A stretch of DNA of 64,000 bases from Leptodontidium sp. MPI-SDFR-AT-0119 (taxonomy: Eukaryota > Ascomycota > Leotiomycetes > Helotiales > Leptodontidiaceae), in the NCBI GenBank assembly GCA_020726505.1, contig JAHLEZ010000003.1, positions 806,001 through 870,000 of the forward strand, written 5' to 3'. The translations under genes were made by a program, and so were the position numbers. Positions within the stretch are counted from its first letter, which is position 1, and every line of letters begins with the position of its first letter. A model generated the notes under the pieces. The model had not been told where the DNA came from, did not search any database, and was given only the letters and a program-made list of their open reading frames with translations. Of the stretch, positions 1-10,533 are shown in pieces.

Positions 1-173
1 TTGACGGTGCAGGCAAGTAATGCAGCATCAAACAAGGGAACCGAATCTTGCCAAATTGATCTCGCCTTCCTTTCCTGAATATACATTACAGTTCGATTCT
101 ACTCCCGCGCCCGCCTTCTCTCCCCAGGCCTTTCATCCGCAACGCCAGCTGTCTCACCACCCAAATCAACATC

Positions 174-2048
174 ATGGCAGATTGGTTGAGGCCCGTCTTT
201 GGGCGCAGAGGACAAGGCTCCTCAATCAGTGAACGAGCAAGCAGTCTCCCCTTCGATGAAAGCAATGACAGCGAGGATGGAAATGCCCCTACTCCCACTC
301 CACGTCTTCGACCTACCTCGCGCGTCTCCTCATATATTGGAATCCGGCCAGCGACACCACCAATCCCGCAGACGCCTGACACGTTCTTCAGCTTTAGGGT
401 TCCAGAGAGTGTCTATCGTGCGTTGATTTCCTTCTTTGCCTCCTTGGGAGCCACTCAGTTGCTAACGCCGTGCCGCACAGATGAGCCTTCGAAAGATCAG
501 ATGGCAGAGATGCTGAAGGCGGTTATGATGACCCAAAGTTCGACTACCCCGGTCCCCATTGAGTATAACAGCTGCATACTGCATGTTCTAGAGGCGTATC
601 ATGAAATGCGGGTGGAGCTACAACGGACAGAAGAGACCATTGAGGAGCTGAAGCATACCCATACGAAGGATATCAAGGACTTTGAAACTCTAGCTACGCA
701 GTGGGAGGTGAAGGAGCAGAATTACAAGTCTGAGATGAAGAAACTCGAGGTTCTTCTAAGCAAGACGGATGGTGGGCTGGAGAAGGTCAGTCTGGCTAGG
801 AGCAAAAGTACGGTACATGGTGCGCAAAGAGTCGGAGAGAGCATAAAGAGGGATATTGGAACGATCAAGGCGCGTCATGCTGCTCGGAGCTCAAGAGGTT
901 GGTTTCTTCTCGCACTGGAGCAACATTGTTTGACTCGGAATAGAACATTCGGATGTGCCTGGAGATGTTCCTATTGATGCTTCTACTAGCCACAGATATC
1001 GAGGTAAGTCAGACATGACTACGGAACGACCACAAGCTTACCGTGTATAGCCGACAGATTCTTCAAGACTAGAATCAAGACCAACCCTCAAGATTCTCCT
1101 AATGTTGCCAACAACGAACGCAACAAGACCCCTTCTCGAATCCTCCAACCGCGAGCCTCAACAGGTAGCTTTGCATTGTATGCTTCTCCAGCACAGATGG
1201 ACGAACCTACATCACACAACGAGACGGCTAATGTAGATCTGGCTGAGGTTTCAAAGGCAAAACTCAAGGCACTGGCGCGACAACGAGCACACGAGGAGTT
1301 CGGTGTAGAGTTCGATTCATCCGAATCCGAATCCGAGTCAAGCACAAATAGCCACCATGAGAAGTTCTCCCCTGTAGCCATTCCTAAAGGTCTCTGCATT
1401 AGATACCAAAAGCTAGATGCTTCAAAGAGTATGGTTCCAAAGAAGCCATCTACTCTGTCTATGAACGAGTCATACACATCCCAATACGAGACACTCTCCA
1501 AAGACTCGCCTCAGCAGATGGGATTCTCGTTCCGGCCCGGCGATGACATGGAAGCATTAGCACAAAGACAGAGGACGGGCCGGACTCCGAGAAGACCAGT
1601 AGGCCAATACTCTCGCCGGCAAAGCTCTGCAGAAATCGATGGCCAGTCAGAGGATGCTGGCATTGTTCAGCTGCGAAAGCTAGAGTTATCGCCACACGCT
1701 AGGATCGACCCCAGGGTAGGCGTACGCAGACCACCTATGACCACCTCAAGACCATCTTCCCGACCGCGAGATCTTCAAGATTCCGAAGGCCTCAAGAGAG
1801 ACGACTCGGGTGGTAGCTTCGTCACAGCTTTGCGGGATAATTCTGGTCGAAGTAGTGCAAACGGTTCGCAGAACAACAGTCAGGCACGCAGAAGGTTGGA
1901 CAGGAATACTGGTAGTAGTGAGGCTGTCACAGCTGCAACGAGGGCTTTGAGCAGTGCTGGAGCCAAGAGATCTTCAGCGCAGAGGAAGTCTGGTTCCGAG
2001 TCGGTGGATGGAAGCTCTCAGGTAGGGAACAACTCGAGGACGAAGTGA
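174..2048 (+). CDS. Hypothetical coiled-coil protein, Ser/Arg-rich C-terminus
   Basis: I do not recognise this protein. The model is join(174..417,481..897,944..1003,1051..2048), 572 aa. The introns at 898-943 (46 nt) and 1004-1050 (47 nt) are needed to keep the frame open. The intron at 418-480 is inferred from a GTGCGT donor, a TGCTAAC branch point and a CACAG acceptor; it is 63 nt and free of stops, so retaining it gives 593 aa. The N-terminus starts MADWLRPVFGRR and is Ser/Pro-rich. Roughly residues 105-200 are a charged, heptad-like helical stretch (HEMRVELQRTEETIEEL). The C-terminal half is Ser/Arg-rich and probably disordered. No catalytic motif, signal peptide or membrane segment is visible. 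A structural or cytoskeletal scaffold is possible but only a guess. The coding assignment is fairly firm because three exons join in frame. Confidence 0.7.
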
Positions 2049-2859
2049 GAGCGTGCAGGAGAGGCTATGTCGGTTTGATTTGGGAGCTGGCAATGAGAAG
2101 CATGCACCTAGTGTAAGAAGTGCAGAGACTACATACAAAGCCATTAAACTCGTTGAGTGAGGATTCAATCAGAGCATTGCCCAGCATCTACAGTTCTTTG
2201 ATTCAGGTACGAGAGTCCGATCTCCTGGTAGTGATTCCACAAGATGACACTCACGAACTGCGGAGCATCTCGCATTGTGACCTCCGGGCAACATGTTAGC
2301 TATGTGATAATTGAATAGCATCTACCTAGATATTCAATGACTTGTAACCCCGTTCGGAACAGCATCTCTTGAGGTGGTACCAAGCTCACCTGAGACAGAA
2401 TTCGAGATGGAACGACAGAGAAGGTTTGAGGGAAAATATCTGAACAGCCAGCCTGAACAACGCATATGTATCGGAGATCATGTACCGTCATCTGAGCATT
2501 CTCTATACATAACTAACGTCCTCTACCACCTTTCTGTAAACTCCAAGGCTCATGGTGTGGGTAGTAGGAGGGAGAGTGGCACTGGGCCTCCACGTGCTAG
2601 GAATTAGCGTCTCGCCTTTGTAAACAAGGTCTTGCATGCCCCAGTTTGCTCTTGGGTTTCTTTCAACTTCACACCATCGCAACCTAGGATCAAACTGCCA
2701 AAGTTCATCGTTCAGGACTAGAGGTTCTCCAGGAAAAGGTAGGGAACGCTTTCAAACATCGATGCGAAGGTCCAGGACTGACTTTAACTTTGGGCCTTGC
2801 AATTCTTGACCTTTTCCTTCCCTCTACAGCCTTGACTCGACTTCATCTTCGGTCACGAC
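2049..2859. other. Intergenic stretch, no gene seen
   Basis: This stretch holds the 3' flank of the coiled-coil gene and the 5' flank of the first BTB gene. Only short ORFs without splice continuity occur. A pyrimidine-rich tract (about 2810-2850) just precedes the BTB start and looks like a fungal 5' leader. Confidence 0.5.
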
Positions 2860-3770
2860 ATGGATCTCGAAATGTGGAATCCACAAAAAGAGAAGATTGC
2901 GTATACGAGAGAATATATGTGTCAGTGCTGGGATTGCAAAGACCGAGAAGATTACGAGGAAGGAGATCTACTGGAACTTCGCCCTGGAAGCTGCGCAAAA
3001 AGTAACCGGTTGGACTTACATACCATCCAAGTCTGCAAAATGTGAGTGATTCAAATCTTAACTTCAAAAGTCCCAAGTTAATATAGACATATAGCGACAT
3101 GGCTTCTTCCGCACTGGTCACGCTCATTATTGGCCCTCATGGAGCGAAGATTGTGGCTCCCCGAGCTGTCCTGGCATTCTACTCCAGATTCTTCGACGCT
3201 GCCTTCTACGGAAACTTCAAGGAGTCCAAGGTAGACTTTCTCGAGCTACCAGAAGACGATGATGAATCTATTAATACTTTCGTCGCTTGGGCCAAGACGG
3301 GACAGATTTACAGCACCCTGGAACTGGAGGGGCTTTGGGCTTTGGGAACGCGTCTTCAGAGCGACCTCTTCACCAATGAAGTCATGTACTACATGTTTGG
3401 CAGAGCCGTTGCCAAGCCGCTATCTGCTAACAATGCACAGTTGGCTTATAGTCTGTCCCTACCTGGATCGAAACTCAGAGCTTACATTAGAAGACTTATA
3501 GTCACGGAGGGTCCTCTACAAAAGGGTTGGTTGGGTACTCGGAATGACAAAGTCCGAGCATGGTGTGAAGAATGGGGAAGACTAATTCGAGAAGGAGGTG
3601 ACTTGGTCTACGATATCGTTGTTGAAGAGGAAGCTTCATTCTACCAACTCGCGGATGACATTTCTGATCGCCCATATTACTACGAAAATCAAGACGACTA
3701 TCTCCAAGATGATTCTCAAGTCTCGGTGGAAGGATTCATCGAGGCCAAGTGCAAGGAGGGAAAGTTCTAG
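2860..3770 (+). CDS. BTB/POZ domain protein, tandem paralog 1
   Basis: The model is join(2860..3041,3095..3770), 285 aa, with a 53-nt intron (GTGAGT...TAG) in phase 2. Exon 1 encodes a 60-residue leader with a Cys-x-Cys-x2-Cys motif (CQCWDC). The BTB/POZ fold starts about residue 63. It contains the usual hydrophobic strand (VTLIIGPHGAKI), a helix pair (FYSRFFDAAFYGNFKES), an L-P-E-D turn, then WAKTGQIY and an LWALGTRLQ helix. The C-terminal half is shared with the two paralogs downstream (RAYIRRLIV, then GRLIREGGDLVYDI). BTB domains mediate dimerisation or Cullin-3 docking, and fungal proteins of this type are numerous and mostly uncharacterised. No kelch, zinc-finger or BACK domain is clear. 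It lies head-to-tail with two homologs sharing the same exon-1/exon-2 junction, which indicates tandem duplication. Specific function is unknown. Confidence 0.85.
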
Positions 3771-4360
3771 GTGGAGTATCAACGTCGCATGGGCAAGAAT
3801 GTATGACTAGCACGCAGCTACTTTCTCGCACGTCAATGCATTATTCAGGACGTCTGTTGTGTCTTCGCTGTGCCTGCGATGCAATGTCGATTGAGTGAAT
3901 GGTAACATTAGATATCTAGTGACATGCCCATGGTGATTTCCGTTCACCATGTTCGTTGTCCTCTCAAACCCAAAGAGTGAACACTTCAGTCGTCTTGACC
4001 ACTCATGCCCTGCCATATAATTTCCCTCGCTGCTCAGAGAATTATCATGAGACATACGCGAACAACTGTCTTGCACGACCATCGAGCCTTCGATAATTTG
4101 TCAACAACTTCGATTCCATCTTTCACCTTCTATTTCGATCGAACAGGAGTCAATCTGCGAGAGGTGTGGGCATCACCATACGTTTCCTCATCTCAGTTCG
4201 GCGAGATCATCTGAAGTCAATATCAACTTCACTTTCGCCCAAATTTAGCTACACTTTTTCAAGGACGTATCACTTCGCAACGACGCCCACCATTTCTTCT
4301 TGCCTACATCGGCTCGAGTACGAAACCCGAGGCAACATACGCAGACGACCCTAGACGAAT
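3771..4360. other. Spacer between BTB paralogs 1 and 2
   Basis: This 590-nt spacer holds only short, unrelated ORFs with no splice-consistent coding. It contains the 3' flank of paralog 1 and the leader of paralog 2. No repeat or RNA gene is evident. Confidence 0.4.
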
Positions 4361-5277
4361 ATGGCGGTCACATATCAAGGTACACTTTCAAGCACAATGA
4401 TGGGGGATTATCCTTGCATCTGTGCGAAATGTCAGGATGACTATCCGGATGATTGTGAAGTCAAGTGCAGACTGCAGAGTCATTGTGAAAATATCACGTA
4501 CCTGTAAGGGACCTTTCGAACATACAAGAATTGGGGAGCAAGCTGACAGAAGATAGTATGGCAGAATGCCCCAAGATCGTGAAAATCTTGGTTAGTCCTG
4601 GCGAAATCGAAATGACTTGTCACAAAGCCGCGCTGGGATTTCACTCGGATTTCTTTGATGCCGCATTCTACGGAGGCATGGCCGAGACAACAGAGGGAGT
4701 TATTCGACTACCAGAGGAGAGCAAGGAGGGCATATATACATTCATCAGCTGGGTATACTAAGGCCAAATCTGCAGCTCTGTATGTGCAGAAAAGCTCTGG
4801 GTTCTGGGAGATAAGCTTAGGAGCCCAAAGTTCTGCAACGAAGTCATGTGCTTCATTATTGGGATGTATGGCAATTCAAGCAAGGATGGAGGGAGATGGC
4901 TCAGCGCCCGGAGCATGGACTTCATCTATGAGAAGGCTACCGAAACCTCTAGCCTTATGCTATTTGCTCGTCACCTCCTTCGAGCCGGTGGCCCACTCTG
5001 CCCCAGAGCCATCAGAGACGAAACCAAATTCACTAAGGATGGAGCTTACGAGAAGGACTGGCGAGAATTGATAAAGAGGGGCGGGGATCTTGTATTGCTG
5101 ATCGCGTTTGAGACATCTTTCTTCCAAGATGGACTTTGTGAATTTCTTGACGACAAAGAAGCACCCTGGACTCTCGCCAATCACAAAAAGTACATGCTCC
5201 CCACCACCTCCACTACAGCCAAAGTATATCTTATGGAGAAAGCCTTGTCAGCAATTGCGATAGGAAGACGAAGATAA
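4361..5277 (+). pseudogene. BTB/POZ tandem paralog 2, interrupted by an in-frame TAA
   Basis: The inferred structure is join(4361..4503,4557..5277), with a 53-nt intron in the same phase-2 position as in paralog 1. Exon 1 carries the Cys-x-Cys-x2-Cys motif (CICAKC) and further cysteines. The BTB fold follows (AECPKIVKILVSPGE, DFFDAAFYGGM, IRLPEESKEG, ISWVY). A TAA at 4759-4761 then sits where paralogs 1 and 3 have Thr (WAKTGQI, WAYTGHI). The same frame resumes immediately with GQICSSV and runs to 5277 with clear homology (KLWVLGDKLRSP, then GPLCPRAIRDE, then DWRELIKRGGDLV). So only one nonsense codon separates two intact halves, with no frameshift. It could be a young pseudogene, a truncated BTB-only protein, a sequencing error, or less likely a spliced-out segment; the nearest GT...AG pairs are 23-63 nt and delete conserved residues. 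Confidence 0.75.
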
Positions 5278-6366
5278 AGAGAATCATGGAAGGAAAATGT
5301 TCATGAAGACTCGGAACAGGGGGCTTTAACTGTAATCCAACAAATTGGTAGCAGCGGTGCGAAGCCAGTGAGATGGGAAAGTTAGTTGGTTGGCCCACTT
5401 CATAGCTGCCGCAAGATAATGGATCTTCCGAGGGAAAAAATCGGTCCACCATGGCTTCCGCTCTAATTCTAGTGAAATTCGAATAAGTCCTGTGACTTGA
5501 AAGAAGAGATACTTCATCAATTCTCAATCCAAATGTTCTCAAGTGCAGGGTTTCCTTTCCCCTTTAGTGAGATCTTCATCATCCCCTATAGTTCAACTAG
5601 AATTTTAAGCATAATACCACGCTTGAAATCTAGCCAAAAATTTCTTGTAACATTGTCCTCAATGCTCCCGGCTCTTTAGTTTATTTGGCGACTACAGTAA
5701 CATGATCTAGCACCAACTCTTGGCCAAGCTCGCTTGCGACATCAGAATGTCAACAATCATGACAAAATCTCATGATGGGCTAGGAAAACTTGACCGAAGG
5801 GAAAATGAAGAAGATTTAAACATAGTTAGCTAGCTAAATTTACAGCAAGCGGCTGTTTGGCGCGAGAGCAAAGTTGATTTCATTTTGGGTTTGGTCCGAG
5901 TCGTTCAGCGCTGGTTTTCCAAGTTCTTAATTGCACGCTCGATTTCTGGATAGGTCAGTCCCACCTGGGATGGAAAGCTCTCGGCTTCTAAATCAGCTTC
6001 TATCACACTTAAATATGAATGCATTCCTATCTGTTTAATTACTTGATTTGTGGTGAAGTAAAGTAAAGTTGGGCGAGAGAAGTAAACTAGTTTGATGCTG
6101 ATGAGTAGAAGGGTAAATATTTCGGTGCCTCGCTTCTACCAGTCAACTGCCAGTGAGTTGATTTTCGGTCTCAATTAGCGTTCACCTCTTAATCAACGCC
6201 CTTGACAATCGAATCAATCTCACAAACATCGCCCTAGAAGGTGAATAGCACTTTGCTCTGAGGCTATTAAAACTACGCCTACCTCTACTGAACGTTTAAT
6301 TGCCGAATATTCTAAACAGAACTCCTCGAAATTTAGTATCATCAGAGCTGAATCAACATCATCAAT
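5278..6366. other. AT-rich spacer between BTB paralogs 2 and 3
   Basis: About 1.1 kb without a convincing gene. It is noticeably more AT-rich than its flanks between 5500 and 6150. Short ORFs here have no family resemblance. The last 150 nt are the presumed leader of paralog 3. Confidence 0.4.
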
Positions 6367-7372
6367 ATGGCGAATAAATACGAGATCGAGTATCTCAGCA
6401 AGCCGATGAAAGCAAGGATGACAGTTTACTGGTGCTTCTGTGCGAACTGCGACGATATGATGCCTGCAACTGAGTGCTTCCGAGTTGACAGGTTGTCTGA
6501 ACATTCCAAGAATGTTAATCAACTGTAAGTTATCCCATATCTTTCCTGTATCCGGTTGGACTTACCAGGTGCTATTCAGACTGCTCAACTGTCCGGACAT
6601 CGTTACACTTCTCGTTGGGCCGGGAGAAGCCAAGTTGACCTGCCATAAAGCGCTCTTGGGCATCACCTCTGAGTTCTTCGATGCTGCTTTGTACGGTCGA
6701 TTCGAAGAGAGCCAGGTCAGTAATCTTACATTCCGCCCTCCGAAAACCCCACTGTTCCTTCAGAAGCCAGTCCATTCAATACTCATTTGAGTTTCCCAAA
6801 AGCATTATATACTGATCTGCTGATAGACAAACATCATTCGACTACCAAACGAGACACCAGAGGCAGTCGCAGGTTTCCTAACATGGGCATACACCGGGCA
6901 CATCGAGTCATCCACCTGCGCCGAAGAATTCTGGATACTTGGTGACCGTCTCCGCAGTCCTATGTTCATGAACGAAGTCATGCGCCTTATCTTCGTTACC
7001 TACGGACGACACGAGCACTGGCTGTGCGCTAGGGGTGCAGACCACGCATTCAACGAAACGGTACCCGGTTCGAAACTTAGGAAGTTCGTGTGCGATTATA
7101 TCGATTATTATGGTCCGCTGTGTCCTCAGGCCATCAGAGACGATGATAATGAGGATGGATTGTACGAGCGGGATTGGCGTGCGTTTATTGAGAAGGGGGG
7201 AGAATTGGTCTCGTATATGGCTTTGGGGAATGGTGCGAAGTATAAACCGGTTGACTGGCCTCAGGATGGCTTCCACCCAACACTCACAAACTTAAAGCAG
7301 GGTGAGTACATGCTTGGTGTTAAGACTCGGGATATTGAGGACTTCATCCAGGGCAAGATGAGGGCTGGCTGA
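6367..7372 (+). CDS. BTB/POZ domain protein, tandem paralog 3
   Basis: The model is join(6367..6524,6580..6715,6827..7372), 279 aa. The first intron (55 nt, GTAAGT...CAG) lies in the same phase-2 place as in paralogs 1 and 2. The second (111 nt, GTCAGT...TAG, phase 0), just after FEESQ, is absent from both. Exon 1 encodes the Cys-x-Cys-x2-Cys motif (CFCANC). The BTB core is well preserved: CPDIVTLLVGPGEAKLTCHK, FFDAALYGRFEE, IIRLPNETPE, WAYTGHIESS, FWILGDRLRSP. The C-terminal region (GPLCPQAIRDDD, then DWRAFIEKGGELV) matches paralog 2 closely, so 2 and 3 look like the more recent duplicates. A role as a dimerising or Cullin-3 adaptor is known for the fold, but nothing in the sequence names a substrate. 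Confidence 0.88.
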
Positions 7373-8236
7373 GGAGGTGTGCATGGAAAACTTGCTGAGT
7401 GATAGGGCACCTGGAGTTAAGTGGTCTTATGTGATTACTCAAACTGCAGACCAAGCGCAATTTCTGCTAGACAAATGGGAGCATGGGGGGAACATCCGAA
7501 ACTGGTTGGGATGGTTGGCTTTCTACGATACGAGAGCTACTAGCTTGTAAAATAAAAATAAAAATTGAAAGAAAATTGCATATCTATCTACCCTTTAAAT
7601 GTGCAATAACGCGTGCGATAAAATGCATTGCATTGATGATACTTGCCTACAAGAACTTCCTACATTATATGTCCTGTTTTAACGAATGTTGACTTACGCC
7701 AGGACATAAGCGAGAGACTGACATTTCTCATCTGCGAACATTCAAATTGTAGGAATTCGTCTCCACCATCTAACATCTAACATCAAACATATAACTCTTC
7801 ACGAAAATGCCCACTCGAATTCAGGTCTCATGCCAAACGCATCAAACTCCTCCACAATGTCGATCGAGGCCGTCACTTATATCAGTATCATCGTCGGCGT
7901 CTTTTAGGAGGTGAGTTCTTGGGAAAGCCGAATCATGAAAGTCACGAGGGTGGGTTAGTGTTTGTTGAGTTTGAAGGAGAGATTAGCGAGTTGTTGGAAG
8001 AGAGATAGGTTGGAGTGGGAGTCGTTAGAGTTGGAGTGAGAAATTGTGATCTTTGTTTGGGCCTGAACTTTGCTCTCCGGGCTGGGTAGCTAGTTGGCTG
8101 ATGAAATAGCGCATCGTGTCCGCCTGGTAGCGATGACAGAATTGAATGAGAAATACATGCAAGAATGCCGCTTTTTAAACCCTGCATAGTTTTAAGAACG
8201 GACAGTCGAACTCGTCACAACTCAAGGCCTCCTCAT
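7373..8236. other. Intergenic stretch, no gene seen
   Basis: This separates the 3' end of BTB paralog 3 from the 3' end of xylulokinase (convergent). Around 7540-7700 it is AT-rich with short ORFs only. No RNA gene or repeat is recognised. Confidence 0.4.
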
Positions 8237-10076
8237 TTACTTATTCCTCTCCTCCCCCTCCAAAACCTTCTGTTCCATCTCCTCAAACGTCCCCAAAACA
8301 TTACCATACCTCCCCCAGACCTCCTCTCTATAACCCAAATCAACCTTCTCAACAGCCTCACTCTCCCTCCACCTCTCTCCAATCAACTCCTCAAAACTCT
8401 CTCCCTCTCTCCTCTCGATAGCCCAAACAGCTTTATACGCACCGCCCAACGCACAAGCATTCCCGCCAACATCTAACTTCCACACTCCTTCCGCACCACC
8501 AAGGACATCTCCAATAATCCGCGCTATAGCTGGATTCAACGAGCCGCCACCGACGAGGTAGATACGTCCTGGTTGCGGAGGCAGACCGGGTGCAGGACTA
8601 TGCACTAATTTCTGAGAGCGGAGTCTCAGAGAGAGGATCTGGGATTCAACAATACCCCGCGCATCCGCCTCGCTTCCCCAATCTTCCGCTTCTTGGAGAT
8701 CCGAGCCGTCGCTGGAACACGTATATCGCCACGTGCCAGCTCGGACGTTTGGTACGATTTCCGGGAGCGGAAAGTAGAGACCCAGTTTTGCCTTTTCGGT
8801 GGAGGGGGAGGATTGGCCTAGTGGTGGAGTTTCGAGGGCGACTTTGTTGAATGTTGACCAGCTGTCGGCGGTTGAGGATTTGGGGAGGGCGTCGCGGATC
8901 TTCTCGCGTGCGAGCCCGCCATTCTTGTAGCAGAGCATGAACATGTATAGGCCTGCTGTGGTGGGGTGATTGAAGAAGTGGTAGGCGGGATCGGGCACGT
9001 ATTTCGGGGTGGACATTAGGAAGGTTGTGGATGTGCCGAGGGAGACGATGGCGTCGAGGGGTCGGAGGGGGAGGGCGAGGATCGTGGAGGGGTTGTCTCC
9101 TGTGAATGGGGCGATGCCGCAGTCTGAGGGGAATTTGTACCTTTGCACGAAGTAGGAGGAGATGGATCCCATGCTGCCGCCTCCGTCTTCACGGACGTCA
9201 CCGAGTTTCTGCTTGAGGGAATCGAGGCCATCATCTCCGGCTGCGAGCTTGAGGAGGGGTTCGCTCCATGATCCGGCTTTGATGTCCCAGAGGTTCATGC
9301 CACAGACATCGCTTATGTCGAAAGGAGCTATTTTGCCCAGGAATACCGAAGCGAGGAATGAAGAGACGAGAGTGATACGAGAAGTGGCTTGGTAGACTTC
9401 AGGATGGTTCTTATGCATACGCATGATTTGAGGACCAGTGAAACGCTTGAGATAGTCAGCTAAGGTTCACGGCTCACTTCAGAGTAAGTGATGGAATAGA
9501 GCACTTACATGATGAGCTTTACTCCCCGTGACCTCCGCAAGTTTCTCCGCTGAACCAAGCTCAGCATCGAATTTATCACATTCCTTCTGGGTGCTCCCAT
9601 CCTGCCAATTCGGACTAAACGGATGTGCGAACGCCTTCTCGAGCTGGTCTACAAGACGATCTTTCGGATCCAAAGTACCCAGCAATTCCTCACCGTTCTT
9701 ACTCCAATACACACTCCCATGCTGCTGGCCCGCACCAGAAATACCCTTAATCCGCTCGAACGGCGTCCCCTTCTCTTTCAAACGCTGCAGGACTAAATCC
9801 ACAGCTTCCAGCCACATAGCTACGGGAGCGTAGACTTCCCGTTCGGCCTCGTTAACATGCACGCCTTTCTTGATGCCATATTTCGAGAGGTCGGCGTCGA
9901 AATCTGTTTTGGCTTCGTACAACACTTTCAGTGAAGATGTTATGACGATTGCTGGAGAGTGGTGTTGTCAGTGAGTTGTTCGAGGAGGGGGATGCTTTCA
10001 CATGACCCTACCCACCTTTTAGTTGCTGGGTTGAGAGGTCGAAACCGAGATATAATGGTCCGTCTTGAGACGACAT
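8237..10076 (-). CDS. xkiA: D-xylulose kinase (xylulokinase)
   Basis: The model is complement(join(8237..9445,9509..9951,10016..10076)), 570 aa, with introns of 63 and 64 nt; this is the usual length for fungal xylulokinase. It belongs to the FGGY carbohydrate kinases and converts D-xylulose plus ATP to D-xylulose 5-phosphate, linking D-xylose and L-arabinose catabolism to the pentose phosphate pathway in the cytosol. The N-terminal phosphate-binding strand is [11 protein letters not shown] (residues 10-20). The substrate-site region is [14 protein letters not shown], followed by NWQDGST. The C-terminal FGGY lobe contains [32 protein letters not shown] and an adenine-binding [14 protein letters not shown]. 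The start is the only ATG giving the complete phosphate-binding strand. It lies tail-to-head with the transporter gene upstream on the same strand, with 457 nt between, so it probably has its own promoter. Confidence 0.95.
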
Positions 10077-10533
10077 GGTTGTGGTGAAAGTGGTAGATAC
10101 TTTCTTAAGAGAAGAGACAGATACTTCTTGATTTCTAGCAATTGGATCTTTTTTGTAGAAGTGTTTGGTGATCTGGTGAGAGGGAAAGATTTCCTGGTGG
10201 GGTGTGTCTGGAGGGGGATCCAAGACAAGGGGTCTATTTAGGCTAAACGCATCGAGTGTGGCTGTTGTGGCGTTCACTTGACCATGAACATGCGCACCAA
10301 TGAGAGCAGCGACGAGAAACAGTGGGGAAGGGGACTGGAAAAGAGCACCAGATCAGTCGGAGAAAGACGAATATATACAGTGATATCCTGATATACAGCA
10401 TCTGACTAATGCAGGCCCGAAAACGCCATCTTGCAGTGCAAGTCTTCCCAAATCCCGAAAGCATCTACCACCCCAAATGCAAACGCCAGCAACCATGCCA
10501 ACTCCTTGAAATGTCTCGTATGTACAGGCGGAT
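10077..10533. other. Xylulokinase promoter / transporter 3' flank
   Basis: This 457-nt interval carries the 5' region of xylulokinase (minus strand) and the 3' flank of the upstream transporter gene. I looked for an obvious XlnR-type or carbon-catabolite element pair and did not find one that I would defend. No gene is present. Confidence 0.35.

Noticed and set aside
4753..4815. Introns removing the BTB paralog 2 stop codon
   Set aside because: Available GT...AG pairs are 23, 37 or 63 nt. The first two are too short for fungal introns, and the third deletes conserved BTB residues.
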